NCBI RefSeq assembly: GCF_020497125.1 | Contig: NC_059080.1 | Coordinates: 71,158,618 to 71,222,617 of the forward strand | DNA: 64,000 bases | Direction of reading: 5' to 3' | From: Mauremys mutica | Lineage: Eukaryota; Chordata; Testudines; Geoemydidae | Shown here: positions 11,600 to 24,209 of the stretch, piece after piece | Layout: each line of letters begins with the position of its first letter | Numbering within the stretch: the stretch's first letter is position 1 | The notes under the pieces: generated by a model | Told to the model about the DNA's origin: nothing | The model's database searches: none | The model's input: the letters and a program-made list of their open reading frames with translations, nothing else | Position numbers and translations under genes: made by a program

Positions 11600-12975
11600 G
11601 TTAGCACCAGTGTTTTGTCCCCTCCTTCCAACAGGAAACTCTCTTGCTTTGGCTGGGTGATCATGTTACCAGCAAACTGCAAGTCTGCTAAACAGCATGA
11701 GCAAAACTGAGGCAGCACCTGTATCTTGATGCCTCCTGGAGTAAGCTGCTGCTGCTACACACTTGGATTTAGAGCCCTTTTGGTCTACGATGACACACCC
11801 CAGACTGTGCAGTGTTAGAATTCCTCTTCCAGGAATTCTGCTGACATGAAGTATGCTCACTGCTTACTGAACTGAAGCTGCAGTGCAACAATAAAATCAA
11901 TAGGTATCTTGGGTCCTGTTGTAGAAGAATATGGGGGAGGAGAAGGATGCGTCAACCACTTTCCCACTGAAAGAACCTTCCTTTGATTTTGATGCTGGTG
12001 AAACTGGCTTTCTTGCAAGTTACCTTTAAAAATGAAGATAAGGGATTAACCCAAAGACACTAGAGGTGAGAAGAGGCAGGTCATATGCTACTTCTCTCTC
12101 TGGAAGACATAAGAAATATGTCAGGGGCAGCTTGTCTGTCACAAAAACCTTGCCCTATTTACTATGAATAATACTGTTATAAACACCATAATGCTTCCAC
12201 TGAGAAGCAAATAAACATCTCAGAAATTATAGCTACCTCCATGAGAACACAGGAAGCAATTGCAAGGAATCAAAGTGCTAGCTGTAATAAAGTATGTTCT
12301 TTTTTTAAATACTGGGCCAAAATGTGAAATGATTGCTTCTATTTTGCTGTATTGAATGTCAAAAAGAGTGACCTTGATGACTCAAGGCTTAATCAAAAAA
12401 CACATCTGCTCCTAAAAATAACTGTCTTCCTTGCAGATCGGGCAGATGGTGCTACACATCACACAAGAAGAGGTAATTTAAAGAATTCCCCAAGTTATTG
12501 CTAAAGAAAATTAATTTTGTGACACAGTATCAACAAACTTCAATTTTCTAACATCTTGATCTTCCAAAAACTCACTGATGATCAGTAATTGTTCCTATTT
12601 AAGGAACATGTTCAATAAATACTAAGTGCCCATTACAGTTCTTAATAGGATTAGTTCAATGAAAGCCTACTGCTTTTCATCTTTTCGTTATGATCCTTAA
12701 TCTCAACACTTTGAACATACAAAAATGCTGATCCATGAAAGAGGATAATCTTTGTTAAAGTAAGTGAACTGAATAAATGCAGTGAATTTTTTTAGTGCAA
12801 TTAAATTCCAGCTATGGCCTACAACATTCCTAATGTTCTGTTGATGATGAAACTGAAAACTAGCAAAAATAGATAGTAAAAGAAGCTTGAATTAGAATTC
12901 CAAGCCAAGTAACTGTACCACACTGGAGAGCCAGCAGCCTCAAAATTCTGAGAAATGCTTATCAAAGTTTAGATA
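11600..12975. other. Unique AT-rich DNA, no gene seen
   Basis: No coding or repeat signature was recognised between the dispersed repeat and the CR1 fragment that follows. Confidence 0.55.
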
Positions 12976-13830
12976 GTGTTTTGCAAACACTTTGTAGGAC
13001 AGGATTAGAATTCAAAATGATCTTGACAAACTGGAGAAATGGTCTGAAATAGGATTAAATTCAATATGGACAGATGCAAAATACTACTTAGGAAGGAATA
13101 ATCAATTTCACAAATACAAACTAGGAAATAACTGCAAAGGAAGGAGTACTGTAGAAAAGGATCTGGGGGTTATAGTGGATCACAAACTAGAGGAGTCAAC
13201 AATGTGATACTGTTGCAAAAGAAGTGAACATCATCCTGGGATGTATTAGCAGGAGTGTTGTAAGCAAGACATAAAAAGTAATTCTTCCACTCTACTAAAC
13301 ACTGATAAGACCTCAATTGGAGTATTGTGTCCAGTTCTGGGCACTACACTTCAGGGGAAATGTGGACAAACTGGAGAAAGTCCAGAAAAGAGCAACAAAA
13401 ATGATGAAAGGTCTAGAAAACATGACCTACAAAAGAAAAAAAAATTAAATTGGGTTTGTTTAGTCTGGAGAAGAGAAAACTAAGGGAAGACAGGATAACA
13501 GTCCTGAAGACTGTAAAAGGTTGTTATAAAGATGAGGGTGATCAACTGTTGTCCTGTCCTCAGTGGCTAAGGAGAAGTAGTAATTGGCTCAAATTTCAGC
13601 AAGAGAGATTTAAGTTGGATATTAGGAAAAACTTCCTAATTGTAAGGATAGTTAAGTACTGGAACAAATTACCTAGGGAGGCTGTGGAATCTGTCATTGG
13701 AGGTTTGAAGAATAGGTTAGACAAACACCCGTCAGAGGTGGTCAAGATGATATTTAGCTCTGCCTCGGTGCAGGGGACTGCACTAGATATATTGAGTCCC
13801 TCCCAATCCTACATTTCTGATTTCTACTCT
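12976..13830 (+). pseudogene. CR1 LINE 3' fragment (reverse transcriptase C-terminus)
   Basis: The end of a CR1 reverse-transcriptase frame runs through here in pieces. The open frame at 13450-13833 has [39 protein letters not shown] and LKNRLDKH, all characteristic of the CR1 C-terminus. Upstream, 13000-13440 encodes broken matches to the region after the FADD motif (NDLDKLEKW-like, then [17 protein letters not shown]). The CR1 3' signature TCCTACATTTCTGATTTCT at about 13805-13825 closes the element. It is 5' truncated, as is usual for CR1, and not functional. Confidence 0.8.
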
Positions 13831-14313
13831 TAATTCAAAATTCATCAAAACATTGGAAGCTTTTGTCCACTGTTTTACTCATCATCCCACCTCTCCTCCT
13901 AACCTAAACTTCCCCATAGCCCTCCCTCCTGATCAGCACATACAATCCCCTGCCCTCAACCCCAATGACTCCCATTAGCCTTTTATGCTTCCTTATGCCT
14001 CTTTTCCTTCCTGACACCTACTATAGACCATCAAATCAGGAAGAGGAGGTAGATAAGGCAGTTCCAGAAGAAATAACAGAAATATCCAACACACAAGAGC
14101 TGGTACTAATAGAGGACTTTTTAACTATCTAGATGTCTGTTGGAAAAGTAATACAGCAAAACACAAAACCTCCATTAAGTTTTTGGAATTTATTGGGTCA
14201 ACTTTTTGTTTCAGAAAGTGGAGGACTGCCATTTTAGACCTGAGTCTGGCTAACAGGGAGGAATGGTTAGTGAATCTGAAGGTGGAAGGCAATTTGGGTG
14301 AAACCGATCATGA

Positions 14314-14404
14314 CATGCATCCGACAAAGTGGGTATTCACCCACGAAAGCTCATGCTCCAATACGTCTGTTAGTCTATAAAGTGCCACAGGACTCTTTGC
14401 TGCT
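14314..14404 (+). mobile_element. Penelope-type fragment with degenerate hammerhead-ribozyme core
   Basis: The segment from ATGCATCCGAC to CTCTTTGCTGCT interrupts CR1, which reads GATCATGA before it and ATGATAGATTT after it, leaving ATGA duplicated. Inside is CCGACAA (canonical CTGATGA) at 14321-14327. A perfect 6-bp stem II follows, GTGGGT-ATTC-ACCCAC (14329-14344), then GAAA (14345-14348). A 2-bp helix III follows, GC-TCAT-GC, and then TC, where cleavage would occur. Penelope-like elements are known to carry minimal hammerheads of this design. Helix I is weak and one extra A separates the core from stem II, so activity is doubtful. Confidence 0.55.
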
Positions 14405-16141
14405 ATGATAGATTTTAAGATTCTAAGAGAAAGAAAGAGTGAGAGCAGCAGAATAAAGACCAGGGGCTTCAGCTATGCAGACTTTGCCTACCAGGTCTCT
14501 GAGTTTAAGGTCCCATGGGAAGCAAATCTAAGAGAAAATGTAGTCAAGAAGATTACACTAAAGGCAACTGCAAACTATTCCAGAAAGCTTGGAAGAATAG
14601 TAAGAGGCCAATATGGCTCCATACAGAGCTCTTCAATGACCCAAATCCAACAAAAAGTGGAAGCATGGACAAATTGCTAGGGAGGAGTTCAAAAAAAGCA
14701 TGTAGGAATTGACTCAGAAAGGCTAAGACACAAAATGAGATACCTCTAGGAAGGGATATAAAAGGCAAGAAGAAGAGGTTCTTTAAATATATAAGGACCA
14801 AGAGAAAGAAGGACAGTGTAGGTCAAAAAAATAAAAATCTAATAAGTGATTTCTGAAAGCTGAGGTGTTTATTGCATATTTTGCTTCAGTCTTCACTAAA
14901 AGGGTTAATGGTGACCAAATACTCAACACAATAAACATGAACAACAAGGGGGAAGAAAAAAAAGCCAAAGTAGGGGGAAAAACTGGTTAAAGAATATTTA
15001 GAGAAGTGAGATATATGCAAGTCACTAGGGCCTAATGAAATTCACCCTATGGCACTTAAGGAAGTAGCTGAAGCAATCTATGAACCATTAGCAATTGTCT
15101 TTGAGAACCTCATGGAGGACAAGTGATGTTCCAGAGGAATGGAGAAGGGCAAACATAGTAATTGCCTTTAAAAAGAGGAACAAAAAGGTCCTAGGGTATT
15201 CTAGACCAACCAGTCTAACTTTGATACCTGAAAAGATACTGAACAAATTATTAAACAATCTATTTGTATGCACCTGGAGAATAACAGAATTATAAGGAAT
15301 AGCCCCCATGGATTTGTCAAGAACAAATCATGCCAAACCAGCCTACTTCCCTTTTTGATAGGTTTACTGGCCTACTAGATGGGAACTGGGGGAAGGAGTA
15401 GATGTAATATATCTTGATTTTAGTAAGGCTTTTGATATAGTACCATATTCTCATAAGCAAGCTAGGGAAATGTGATCTAGATAAAATTACTATAAAGTGG
15501 GTGAACAACTGGTTGAAAGACTGTACTCAAAGAGTCATCAGTGGCTTGCTGTCAACCTGGGAGGGTGTATCTAGTGGGGTCCCCTTGGGTCAATCCCAGG
15601 TCAGGTACTAGTCAATATTTTCATTAATCATTTGGATGGAGTAAACGGTTTGCTTATAAAATTTGCATATGACACCAAGCTGAAAGGAGTTACAAGTGCT
15701 TTGAAGGACAGGCTTAGACTTCAAAATGATCTTAACCAATTGGAGAATTGGTCTGAATTCAACAAGATGACTTCAATAAAGACAAGTGCAAAGTACTTCA
15801 CTAAGGAAGGGGAAAAACAAATGCGCAACCACAAAATGAGGAGTAATTGGCTGGGGCTAGTACTGCTGAAAATGATCTGGAGGTTATAGTGGATCATAAA
15901 TTGAATATGAGTCAACAATGTGATGAAGCTCTGAAAAAGACTAATATCATTCTCAGGTGTATTAACAAGTGTGTCATATGTAATACATGGGAGGTAATTG
16001 TCCTGCTCTACTTGGCAATGGTAAGGCTTCAGCTGGAGTACTGTGTCCAATTCTGGCTGCCACACTTTAGGAGAGATGTTGACAAATTGGAGAGAGTCTA
16101 GAGGAAAGCAACAAAAATGACAAAAGGTTTAGAAAACCTGA

Positions 16142-16768
16142 CTGTGAGGGGTGTTCACCCCACATCACCCCTGAAAGGGTTAAGGTGGCTCAGAAGGGGC
16201 TAATTAACCTGGCAGGCTGCACCTGGGGGTAGATTTAGGCTTCACTGACAACTCTAATTGAAGATGGAGCTCATCTGGACTGGAGCAGGTGGGAGCTTGT
16301 ATAAAGCCAGGAAGTGAGAGACAAAGGGGCTTGTAGCATAGAAACCTTCAGTTGCTCTCTAGAGAACCCATGGAGAAGATCTAGAGGGTGAGTAGAAAAC
16401 CTAGGATCCTGGCTCAGAAGGAATAGTTCCTCTACTAGCCACTGGCATAGTAGAGGAGCATAGTTTTGAATTGGGGGACTGTCAGAATATCTGGTAAGCT
16501 AATCCAGTGACTTATACCCTAGAAGGGGAAAACTATAGTGACCTGACTAGAAGGCCAAGTACAAAGAAGGAGCATCCTAGCAAAGAGGAAGAACTGCAAC
16601 TCTAGGCATGTGAGAGGGGGCCACAGAATGAATAGAAGACAGAAGGGTGTGTCAGACAGGGTGGAACTATTGCCTAGATGCAGCCACAAGGAGATGCCCC
16701 GGGATAACTAGAGAACTCCATTACCTTGACCTAAGAGAAAATGTGGTCTGTGGGTTTTGTTTTGTGTT
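16142..16768. mobile_element. Unclassified insertion within CR1, about 620 bp, LTR-like
   Basis: CR1 coding similarity stops at ...GLENLT (about 16140) and resumes at GGCATGTTTCTTCTTGAGG (about 16769). Between them lies unrelated DNA beginning TGTGAGGGGTGTTCACCCC. It contains a TATA-like TGTATAAAGCC at about 16298 and ends in a T/G-rich GTTTTGTTTTGTG tract. A solitary LTR is possible because of the TG start and TATAAA. The ends cannot be fixed because CR1 itself reads TATGAGG at the left junction. No clear target duplication was seen. Confidence 0.4.
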
Positions 16769-19679
16769 TTGTTTTTGGCATGTTTCTTCTTGAGGAAAGA
16801 AGACTGAGGGGTGGACCTGATAAGTCTTCAAATATGTTAAGTGCTGTTATAAAGAGGACAATTGTTTTCTTTGTCTACTAAAAATAGGATAAAAAGTAAT
16901 GGCCTAGATACTAGGAAGAACTTTCTAACAATAAGGGTTGTTACCCTTAAGAATAGGCTTCCAAGGGAGGCCATGGAATTTGCATCACTGGAGGATTTTA
17001 AAAAATGGGTTGGACAAACAATTGTTAGGGATGGTCCAAGTTTACTTGGTCCTGCCACAGCATAAGGGTCTAAACCTGATCTCTTCTAGAAGTCCCTTCC
17101 AGTCCTACATTTCTATGATTTTTATCACCTCAGTTTCCTGTCTCAAGTAAAAAGTGGTATTTCCAATAGCATAATCCTCCCTAACACAACTCCCTTTATT
17201 TTTTTACTTTATTTGCCAGCAGTTATTCAGAGGGAAGGCTGCCAGCTACTAAATTGCCAACCTGCATTTGCAGCATCTAAGTGTTCCTCAGAGATCTCCT
17301 GTGCCTGGGTGTAGACAACTAGAGATTTTAGCCCCTCCCAAAAATTAGTTATTGCCTTAATAAATAAAGGAAACTACCTCACAGGGTCCTAGAGGTGGGC
17401 TCCAGCCAAGCCTGAACATCTACACCACAATTAAACAGCACATTAGCCCAAATCAGCTGGCACAAGCCAGCCATGGGCTTCTAATTGCAGTATAGAGAGA
17501 CCCAAGTTCCTTTCAGGCCTCCTGTGAATACATAATGTCTTAGTTTTTCAGCATCCTTTAGTAGTAGTTCTAATTTTATTTTCTTTGTGTGACTAGACCC
17601 TGTACAGGTACACAAGAGAAGGATTTAAGCCACTTTATACCCCTGGACCACGGGCTGACCCCTAGTCTTTGTCTTTTTAGTCTCCTAAGGACAGAGACTG
17701 TTCTGTGCTAGTGTTTTGGGGTACACTTTCCACTCCAAAGGAATTGGATGGACATGCAAATGTGTATGCTACACACCTGAAGAGGTGCAGCAGGTGGTGC
17801 ATTCCCAGTGCACACCTGGGAGCTCTGAGAAGCAATATTTCCTGTTGCTTCCAGTAGGAGGGTGTGGCTCCACAATGTAGTGTCACAATAGAGACCACTG
17901 GCTTTGTGCCAATGGCTTATTTACAACTTTAGAATATTCATACTTAAATTACTGGGTTTCATTATAAAAGTGTAATGTACAAGAAGAAAATAGTAGCCCA
18001 TGGAGGCTACTGAGAGAAGAATAAATGAGCTGTTGCCATCACTAACAGTAAGCCAAAATGCATCATCAAGAGCAATCATTCACCCTTTACCATCCTATTG
18101 CTACTGCTACATTCAATATCTATAATGGCCCCATCTATGTATTTTTTTTTTAATGAACCCAAACACTATGGTATCTTGTGCTCAGAGCTTCATTTAAGCT
18201 TCATCTCTCTGGCAAAATTGCTAACTATCTAAAAGATGTATGTATTGAAGTATACAAAGAGGGGTAATTAAATGCCTTTTTAAAGACTTTAAGCTTTGCA
18301 AAAAATCCCAATAAACAGTATTTAAGAATTAATTGTCATTTGTAAAAAGCTTTTAGCATCCCTGGGATAGTTAAAAACAGATGCATGGAATTTTCAAGTT
18401 CCTGTAGCTGGCTGTTCAATGGAAGGAACATAGTTTAGGGGTAGATAGTCACAGCTGTTCTTCCATCCAGGGAAGTAAGACCCTACCTCACTTCATCAAT
18501 CTTTTTTGAACCACAACCTAAGAAACAGACTATTCCTACTCTTTCTAATGCTGCTGGTATCTGCTGAATTTTGTACCCTTCTTTTAAAATTTAACTTTGC
18601 ATGTAAAAGGGTCAATATAGTCCTTGTACAGTGACAGCTTTAGATTTGATGCCATTGAAATTACTATTCTAACACTCAATTGGTTTTGATAAGTCTTGAT
18701 GTGTGTACTTCAATCCGAGCACAGATGGTTAGTCAAACATTCAATCTATAAATACCTTGAACAAACGTGATTTGATTTTTTTTTAATGGATGTGGGACCC
18801 ATGCATAATGCAACAGGACAATATCTAGGTCTGAACCTGTATAGAGCTAAAGGCCTTTGAAAGCTATGCAGCTACCTCCACTCTTAACTTCACTTGGAAT
18901 TGAGGGTTCTGACTACCTCACCTCAATCTGGTCTGGAGGCTGATATGAACTATAAAGTAAATGAGTAAAATGTATTGCTAGGTTTTTTTTTTGCACTTTT
19001 TAAAAAAGCAAAGTTCCCTAAGCACCTGCTTTATTTTCAGATCTTACATGCAATCACTCTGTTGGGGTGCACATCTTCTTGTTTTGCAGAATGAAAGCTG
19101 CAGAAATGTCAAGGCTTCTGCTAGATGTCACACAGACAGCAAACTGAGCTACAGTAATTTTAACTTTCTATAGTCACTGGGACCTAAATGCAATTATTCT
19201 ATTCATCTCAGTCCCACCAATAGGGCATTGGCTATTAAAGTTCTTCAAATGCAATTCTAGTCAAAATCAGGATGCCTTTATTTTCAGCATTAATGATGTT
19301 TTAATTTAAAAAATACTGGAGGACATCCCACTTAACTGCAAGTTGCACTGAAACAATTTTCATGCTGTATCCTTGGAAATCTTATCCTTATTTTAGGAAT
19401 CAGCAAATAAAAGATATGTTTACATACATAGGGCCTGATTCTGATATAAATCAGAAGCAGCTGTGGGGGGGGGGGGAGAGGGCTAATGGGGGTTATACCA
19501 GTGTAAAACTGGTTGAAGTGAGACCAGATTCAAGAAGTACCTGAGCAATCGCTACCTGGCGGTGACTTTGTTTTTAAGCTTTCCTGTCTAACAGTGGGCT
19601 ATCACTGAGAGATGGGAGAGTTAAAAATAGGGGATCATGGTGCCAGGAATGGACTATGCAGACTTTATTATAAATCTAA

Positions 19680-19806
19680 GACCTGATCCTGCAAACGCTT
19701 AGTCACATGTTAAACTATTCATGTGAGTAAAGTTAAATTAAAATCAGTGGGGCTACCCACAAACTTAAAGTTAAGCACGTGCATAAATGTTTGCAGGATC
19801 AGGGCC
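19680..19806. repeat. Palindromic MITE-like repeat
   Basis: Arms CCTGATCCTGCAAACGCTTA and TAAATGTTTGCAGGATCAGG are near reverse complements. They flank a core with GTGAGTAAAG and AATCAGTGGGGCTA. A hairpin of about 125 nt can form if transcribed. Relatives lie at 6019-6120 and possibly 63527-63606. Confidence 0.6.
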
Positions 19807-20203
19807 TAAATCCTCCACTTCATATACTAAAACTTCACACAATGGAATTGATACAAAATGAGGAAAGCAAATATGGAAAATGTACAACTGAAAATCATGT
19901 AATGATGAGCAAAGATTGCTTATAGAAATCCTAAATGAAACTCTACTAATACTGCTACTAGAGCTATGAAAAGGCAGATGAAGGAGCAATGCCTGGTAAC
20001 AATTTGTTGACCTGTCCTTCCCCATTATCCTAGATATCTTAAACACTGAACAAATCTTATGCCCCTAAATGTGTCTGGCATGGCAGAGCGTATGGTAAAT
20101 GGCGCACATTGCATCCACTTTTTTGTTGTTTTTGAAGTTGTCTATTCTGAGGTGTTAACTTAACCATAATGCATCTAGCTAATTCCTCTTCTCTTGCCTT
20201 TGT

Positions 20204-20265
20204 AGACTGTAGGCTCTTCAGAGTGCTTCCTTCTTTGCACAGTGCCTAGCACAATCTTCTCTGAT
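20204..20265 (+). repeat. L2/MIR-like 3' tail
   Basis: TAGACTGTAGGCTCTTCAGA followed by GCACAGTGCCTAGCACAAT is the typical end of L2 LINEs and MIR-type SINEs. Similar tails are at 51640-51715 (GCAGTGTCTAGCACAAT) and 53497-53612 (TTCTGTGTTTGTACAGGACC then AATACAAATAA). The identification rests on this short signature only. Confidence 0.4.
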
Positions 20266-21046
20266 CTCAGCTGGAGCCTGTAGTTGCTGCTGTAAGACTG
20301 TTAATAGTAAATGACACATCTGGGCCTGCTCCTGGAGTTGCTGAACATCCCAAATCCCTCCTGCCTTGACTTCAATGAGTCTGGAGTCAGCAAGATTCCT
20401 ATTGTATTATGGATGCATAAGGACTTCAGGATCTGGCCCAACCATGTCCCCTTCTCTCTTCTCTCCCCCCCTCCTCTCCCCACAATGTGTGGTCTAGGCT
20501 TATACCTTACAATTATTTATTCTTGGAGTTCCAAGATCTTTTTATCAGCAAGCTTCCACTCTGCTTCTTCTGACAGATTGGTGCACACCCTCTGAAATTA
20601 GCGACAAGTGCCCATTCTGCTAAAACAAGTTCAGATGACCAGTTGCTTAGAATTCTATCAGGCTTTAATTCTGCTGGATTTTAAGCAAGCGTTTTTCCCC
20701 TCCTTTCCAGAAATCGGTACTATCCAATGCAAAATTAAGTGTGAAAACATCTCACCAGCTTATCAAGACTTCATTCATAACCTTGGGTAGCATTCAGTTC
20801 CCTATATCAGGTCACTATATGGATTGGTTTTTGCAATTCACTTAAATCTGCACAAAACAATTGGTTGAACTTACTATCTAGTTACAAGACCTGATGCTGA
20901 TCTCCTGCATAGCAAATCTGTACCTGATTAACATTAAAAATGGAAGTTGACACAGTTCCTGTTTTGATCAATTCTCTCTGTGGTGCAATCTGCTGCACTC
21001 ACAGCATCAATGTAATTAATCAGAGGGACAGAAGGCTGTTCTAGAA

Positions 21047-21826
21047 CAGTGGTTTTCAAACTTCTTTTCTGGTGACCCAGTTGAAGAAAACTGTTGATGC
21101 CCATGACCCAAAGGAGCTGGGGATGAGGGGTTTGGGGTGTGGGAGGGGCTCAGGGCTGAGGCAGAGTGTTGGGGTCAGGGCTGCAGGGTGGAGCTGGGAA
21201 TGAGGGGTTCATGGTTTGGGGGGGCTCTGGGCTGGGGCAGGGGGGTGGGGTGCAGGAGGAGGTCAGGGCTCTGGGCTGGGAGGCAGGCTTTGGGGTGGGG
21301 CCAGGGATGGGGGAGTTTAGGGTGCAGGAAGGGGCTCCAGGTTTGGTAGGGGGCTGGGGCAGGGGATTGGGGTGCAGGCTTATCTCAGGTGGCTCCCAGT
21401 CAGCAGCATGGGTGGGGGTGTGTGTGCGCGCACTAAGGCAGACTTCCTGCCTGTCCCGGCAGCACGGACCACGCTTCACCCTGGAAGTGGCCAACACAGG
21501 TCTGGCTACTATGCAGAGGTACATAAGTGGCTCTGCATGTCTCTCAGCTGCAGGCACCACCCCCCAGCTCCCATCAGCTGGGAACCAGCCAATGGGAGTG
21601 CAGCACAAGTGCTTGGCAGAGGCAATATGTGGAGCCCCCCACCTGGGAGTCGGATCTGCTGCTGGCTGCTTCTAGGGTGCAGTGTCAGAACAGGTAGGGA
21701 CTAGCCTGCCTTAACTGCGCAGCACTGCTGCCAGGACTTTTTACAGCCTGGTTGGCAGTGCTGACCAGAGCTGCTGTGACCCAGTGCTTTACATTCCATT
21801 ACCCAGTACTGGGTCATGACCCATAG
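21047..21826. mobile_element. GC-rich hAT-like non-autonomous repeat
   Basis: It begins CAGTGGTTTTCAAACTT, a common hAT terminal sequence, followed by GGTGACCCAG. It ends near 21826 with CAGTACTGGGTCATGACCCATAG, the form these repeats have just before the 3' terminal repeat, which is missing here. The interior (21110-21660) is strongly G-rich. That composition produces long overlapping open frames on both strands (21150-21608, 21166-21675), which I reject as genes. Confidence 0.55.
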
Positions 21827-21861
21827 CATTTTCTAGAACAGTGGTTTTCAAACCATCTGCT

Positions 21862-22734
21862 AAATTTATTCTTTGCTATACCCAGTTCTGGATCTTGGTC
21901 CCTTTATTAAAAGACAGAAAATAAGTTTGACTCCTATTAAGATATCAGAAATAGTGCCTGAACTGTCTATGGTTTTAACACACAATTTCCATAGCTTTCA
22001 AATTTTAAAAGCTGATTTACGCGGTATGCTTATAGCGAAGTCGTCTTTGTCACAGAATGACAGTAACATTTGTAGAGAGGTTCAACTTTAATTCTACTCC
22101 AGTCACTATATCCAATTACACTGGAATTAACTTTAGGGCATGTATACAGTAAAATATCCTATACGCTAATATCTTCACATCAATTATGTTATCAGTAACT
22201 TATCCCAGTTTCTATACACAGGGCTTGATCCCTTTCTCTTACAGTGGCATAATGTCAGCAGTAACTTTACTGAAGTAAATGGAATCTCAAATATAAAACT
22301 GGTGAGAGATCCAAATCCTTAACAGCAGATGCCATTTGAGGGGGGAAGAGAAGTCAAGTTACTAACGGTAAATAAAACCACCTCTTCTGATCAGGTACAA
22401 CCTTAAAAGTTGATCACATCATCCAACATACACCGATTACACTGTATCTAATGCGGTTACAAATCGAAGGCTGTAGGGAATAGAAGACTATCTGTAAGAC
22501 TGTTTCAGTGTTGCACATAATTAGCAATAGCCACTAATCTGGATTCCCAGGAAAGCCAAATTCCATGGGTGCAATTCCCACTGAAGATGTAACAGCACAT
22601 TTGGCCCTAAGGAAGGACAACCTGACTCTCAAGTAGTGGACAAATGCCTTTCATAGTATTTGTGATTATGAATTGACATAAGCTGATATGATTGCTGATC
22701 TAAGTGAATGATGACAAAGTAAAATGGTCTAAAC
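21862..22734. other. Unique DNA with one decayed palindromic repeat
   Basis: Apart from the hairpin-like 22226-22318 (TTGATCCCTTTC... GAGAGATCCAAAT), nothing is recognised here. Confidence 0.5.
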
Positions 22735-23115
22735 TAAGGCCTTGTCTACACTACAAGACTATTTCGAATCAACTTAGTTCGAATTTGTGGATTCGACCTT
22801 ATGAAGTCGAATTTGTGTATCCATACTAAATACACTAATTCGAATTTCTGAGTCCACATTCACGGGGCCAGCATCGACTTTGGAAGCGGTGCACTGTGGG
22901 AAGCTATCCCACAGTTCCCGCAGTCCCCGCTGCCCATTGGAATGCTGGGTAGAGCCCCCAATGCCTGCTGGGGGGAGAAATGTGTCGAGGGTGGTTTTGG
23001 GTAAGTGTCGTCATTGAACCGTCAATCACAACCTCCCTCCTTGAAAGCGCCTGCGGGCAATCTGTTCGTGCACTTTTCTGGTCAGTGACAGCGCGGACGC
23101 CACAGCACTGCAAGC

Positions 23116-23495
23116 ATGGAGCCCGCTGCGATCATCGCCGTTTTCTCCTCCTCGCACTTTATCGTCCACCTCTTCCACAGTCAGCTGATGAGAAATTGGG
23201 CTACTTTTCAATGGTGCTGCAAGCACTGGGGGACCATAGGGGACGTTTTACAAACATCAACGTCGGGTGGCCGGGCAAGGTTCATGATGCGTGTGTTTTC
23301 AGGAACTGTGGGCTGCTCAGACGCCTGCAGGAAGGTAGTTTCTTCCCGGACCACGAAATAACTGTTGTGGATGTGCAGATGCCTATAGTCATCCTCGGGG
23401 ACCCAGCCTGCCCGCTAATGCACTTGCTCATGAAGCCCTATACAGGCGCCTGGGACAGCGACAAGGAACTCTTCAAATACCAGCGAGCAGCGTGA
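23116..23495 (+). pseudogene. Harbinger DDE transposase, internally deleted
   Basis: The start MEPAAIIAVFSSSHFIVHLF aligns with the intact copy's MEAAAIIAAL...LHLIVHLF. After HSQLMRN the sequence jumps, with a frame change near 23195, to GYFSMVLQALGDHRGRFTN. About 200 residues are missing, including the DGTH catalytic block. It continues with VGWPGKVHDACVFRN and VILGDPACPL, then ends at KYQRAA before the final conserved Glu (VVE) block. Two of the essential acidic positions are therefore absent and the product cannot be an active transposase. Confidence 0.85.
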
Positions 23496-24209
23496 CCTGT
23501 GACTGTTCAGTTTCTTTACAGAGAAGCTGAACCTGCCCCTGTTTCTTTACCCACTGACTGTTGACTCTCCTCTTCGGTTACATACCCCGTTACCCCCACT
23601 TCCAGCACACGTGTAAAAATAAAATACATGTCCCATTATTACTTAACAAAGGTTTCTTTATTCATGACTTTTCGTGAAAGGATTGAAACTGGGACGCAGA
23701 CTGTGCTGGGTAGGGTGTGCGGTGATGTAAAGACCGCCTCTAAACTCAAGGAATGACAGGCTCCTGCTCCTAGAGCGGTCCGCAGTGCCGGAATGCTTCT
23801 TTCAACGGAGCCTGCCATCCCTCTTTATGGAATTCTGTGTGCGGGCGGATATGTGACCTTGTGGTGGAGGAGGACGGATACAGATTCCTCAGCTGCGTGA
23901 CTCAGCGGTCCAGGACAAGGACCGCTGTATAAGATCTGTAACCGCCCTCCCCTGCTGCAAAGTCACATCTCCCCCGCCCACACAGATCCTGGAAAACACC
24001 TCCCATACCGACCAGGGTGCCTACTGACTGCACCATGTGTGTGACCCGCTGCTGATCCTGCCCCCGTGTCTGTACCCTGGGAAAGGTGACTGTCCTATGC
24101 AATTAACCACCCCCTTCCCCACGCCCCCCATTCAAACACAGTCTTCTTTGAAAAAACATAACGGAAACAGTAATTAACAGCAAAGCATTTTTATTAATTA
24201 AGTAGACAG

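Larger units (their letters stand above)
14020..17130 (+). pseudogene. CR1 LINE relic (endonuclease plus reverse transcriptase), interrupted twice
   Basis: This longer CR1 starts in the endonuclease domain (14025-14310; RPSNQEEEV and LVLIEDF correspond to the PPNQ and LVLMGDFN motifs). It continues through the linker (14405-14680) and reverse transcriptase (about 15010-16135; WRRANIVIAFKK, DVIYLDFSKAFDIVP and FAYDTKL, the last a mutated FADD motif). It ends at the CR1 3' signature TCCTACATTTCTATGATTTT near 17120. It is interrupted by a Penelope-type fragment (14314-14404) and an unclassified insertion (about 16142-16768). The LPREAMEF and LDKQLLGM ending resumes at 16787-17060. Many stops and frameshifts are present. 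Confidence 0.85.
17131..21038. other. Mostly unique DNA with small old repeats
   Basis: The interval holds a decayed palindromic repeat (19436-19535), a hairpin repeat (19680-19806), a G run at 19464-19475 and an L2/MIR-like tail near 20204-20265. No coding frames with recognisable similarity were found. Confidence 0.5.

Noticed and set aside
21150..21675. Long overlapping frames on both strands near 21.4 kb
   Set aside because: They lie in the G-rich interior of a hAT-like repeat. The translations are low-complexity Gly/Pro stretches and both strands are open to the same extent.
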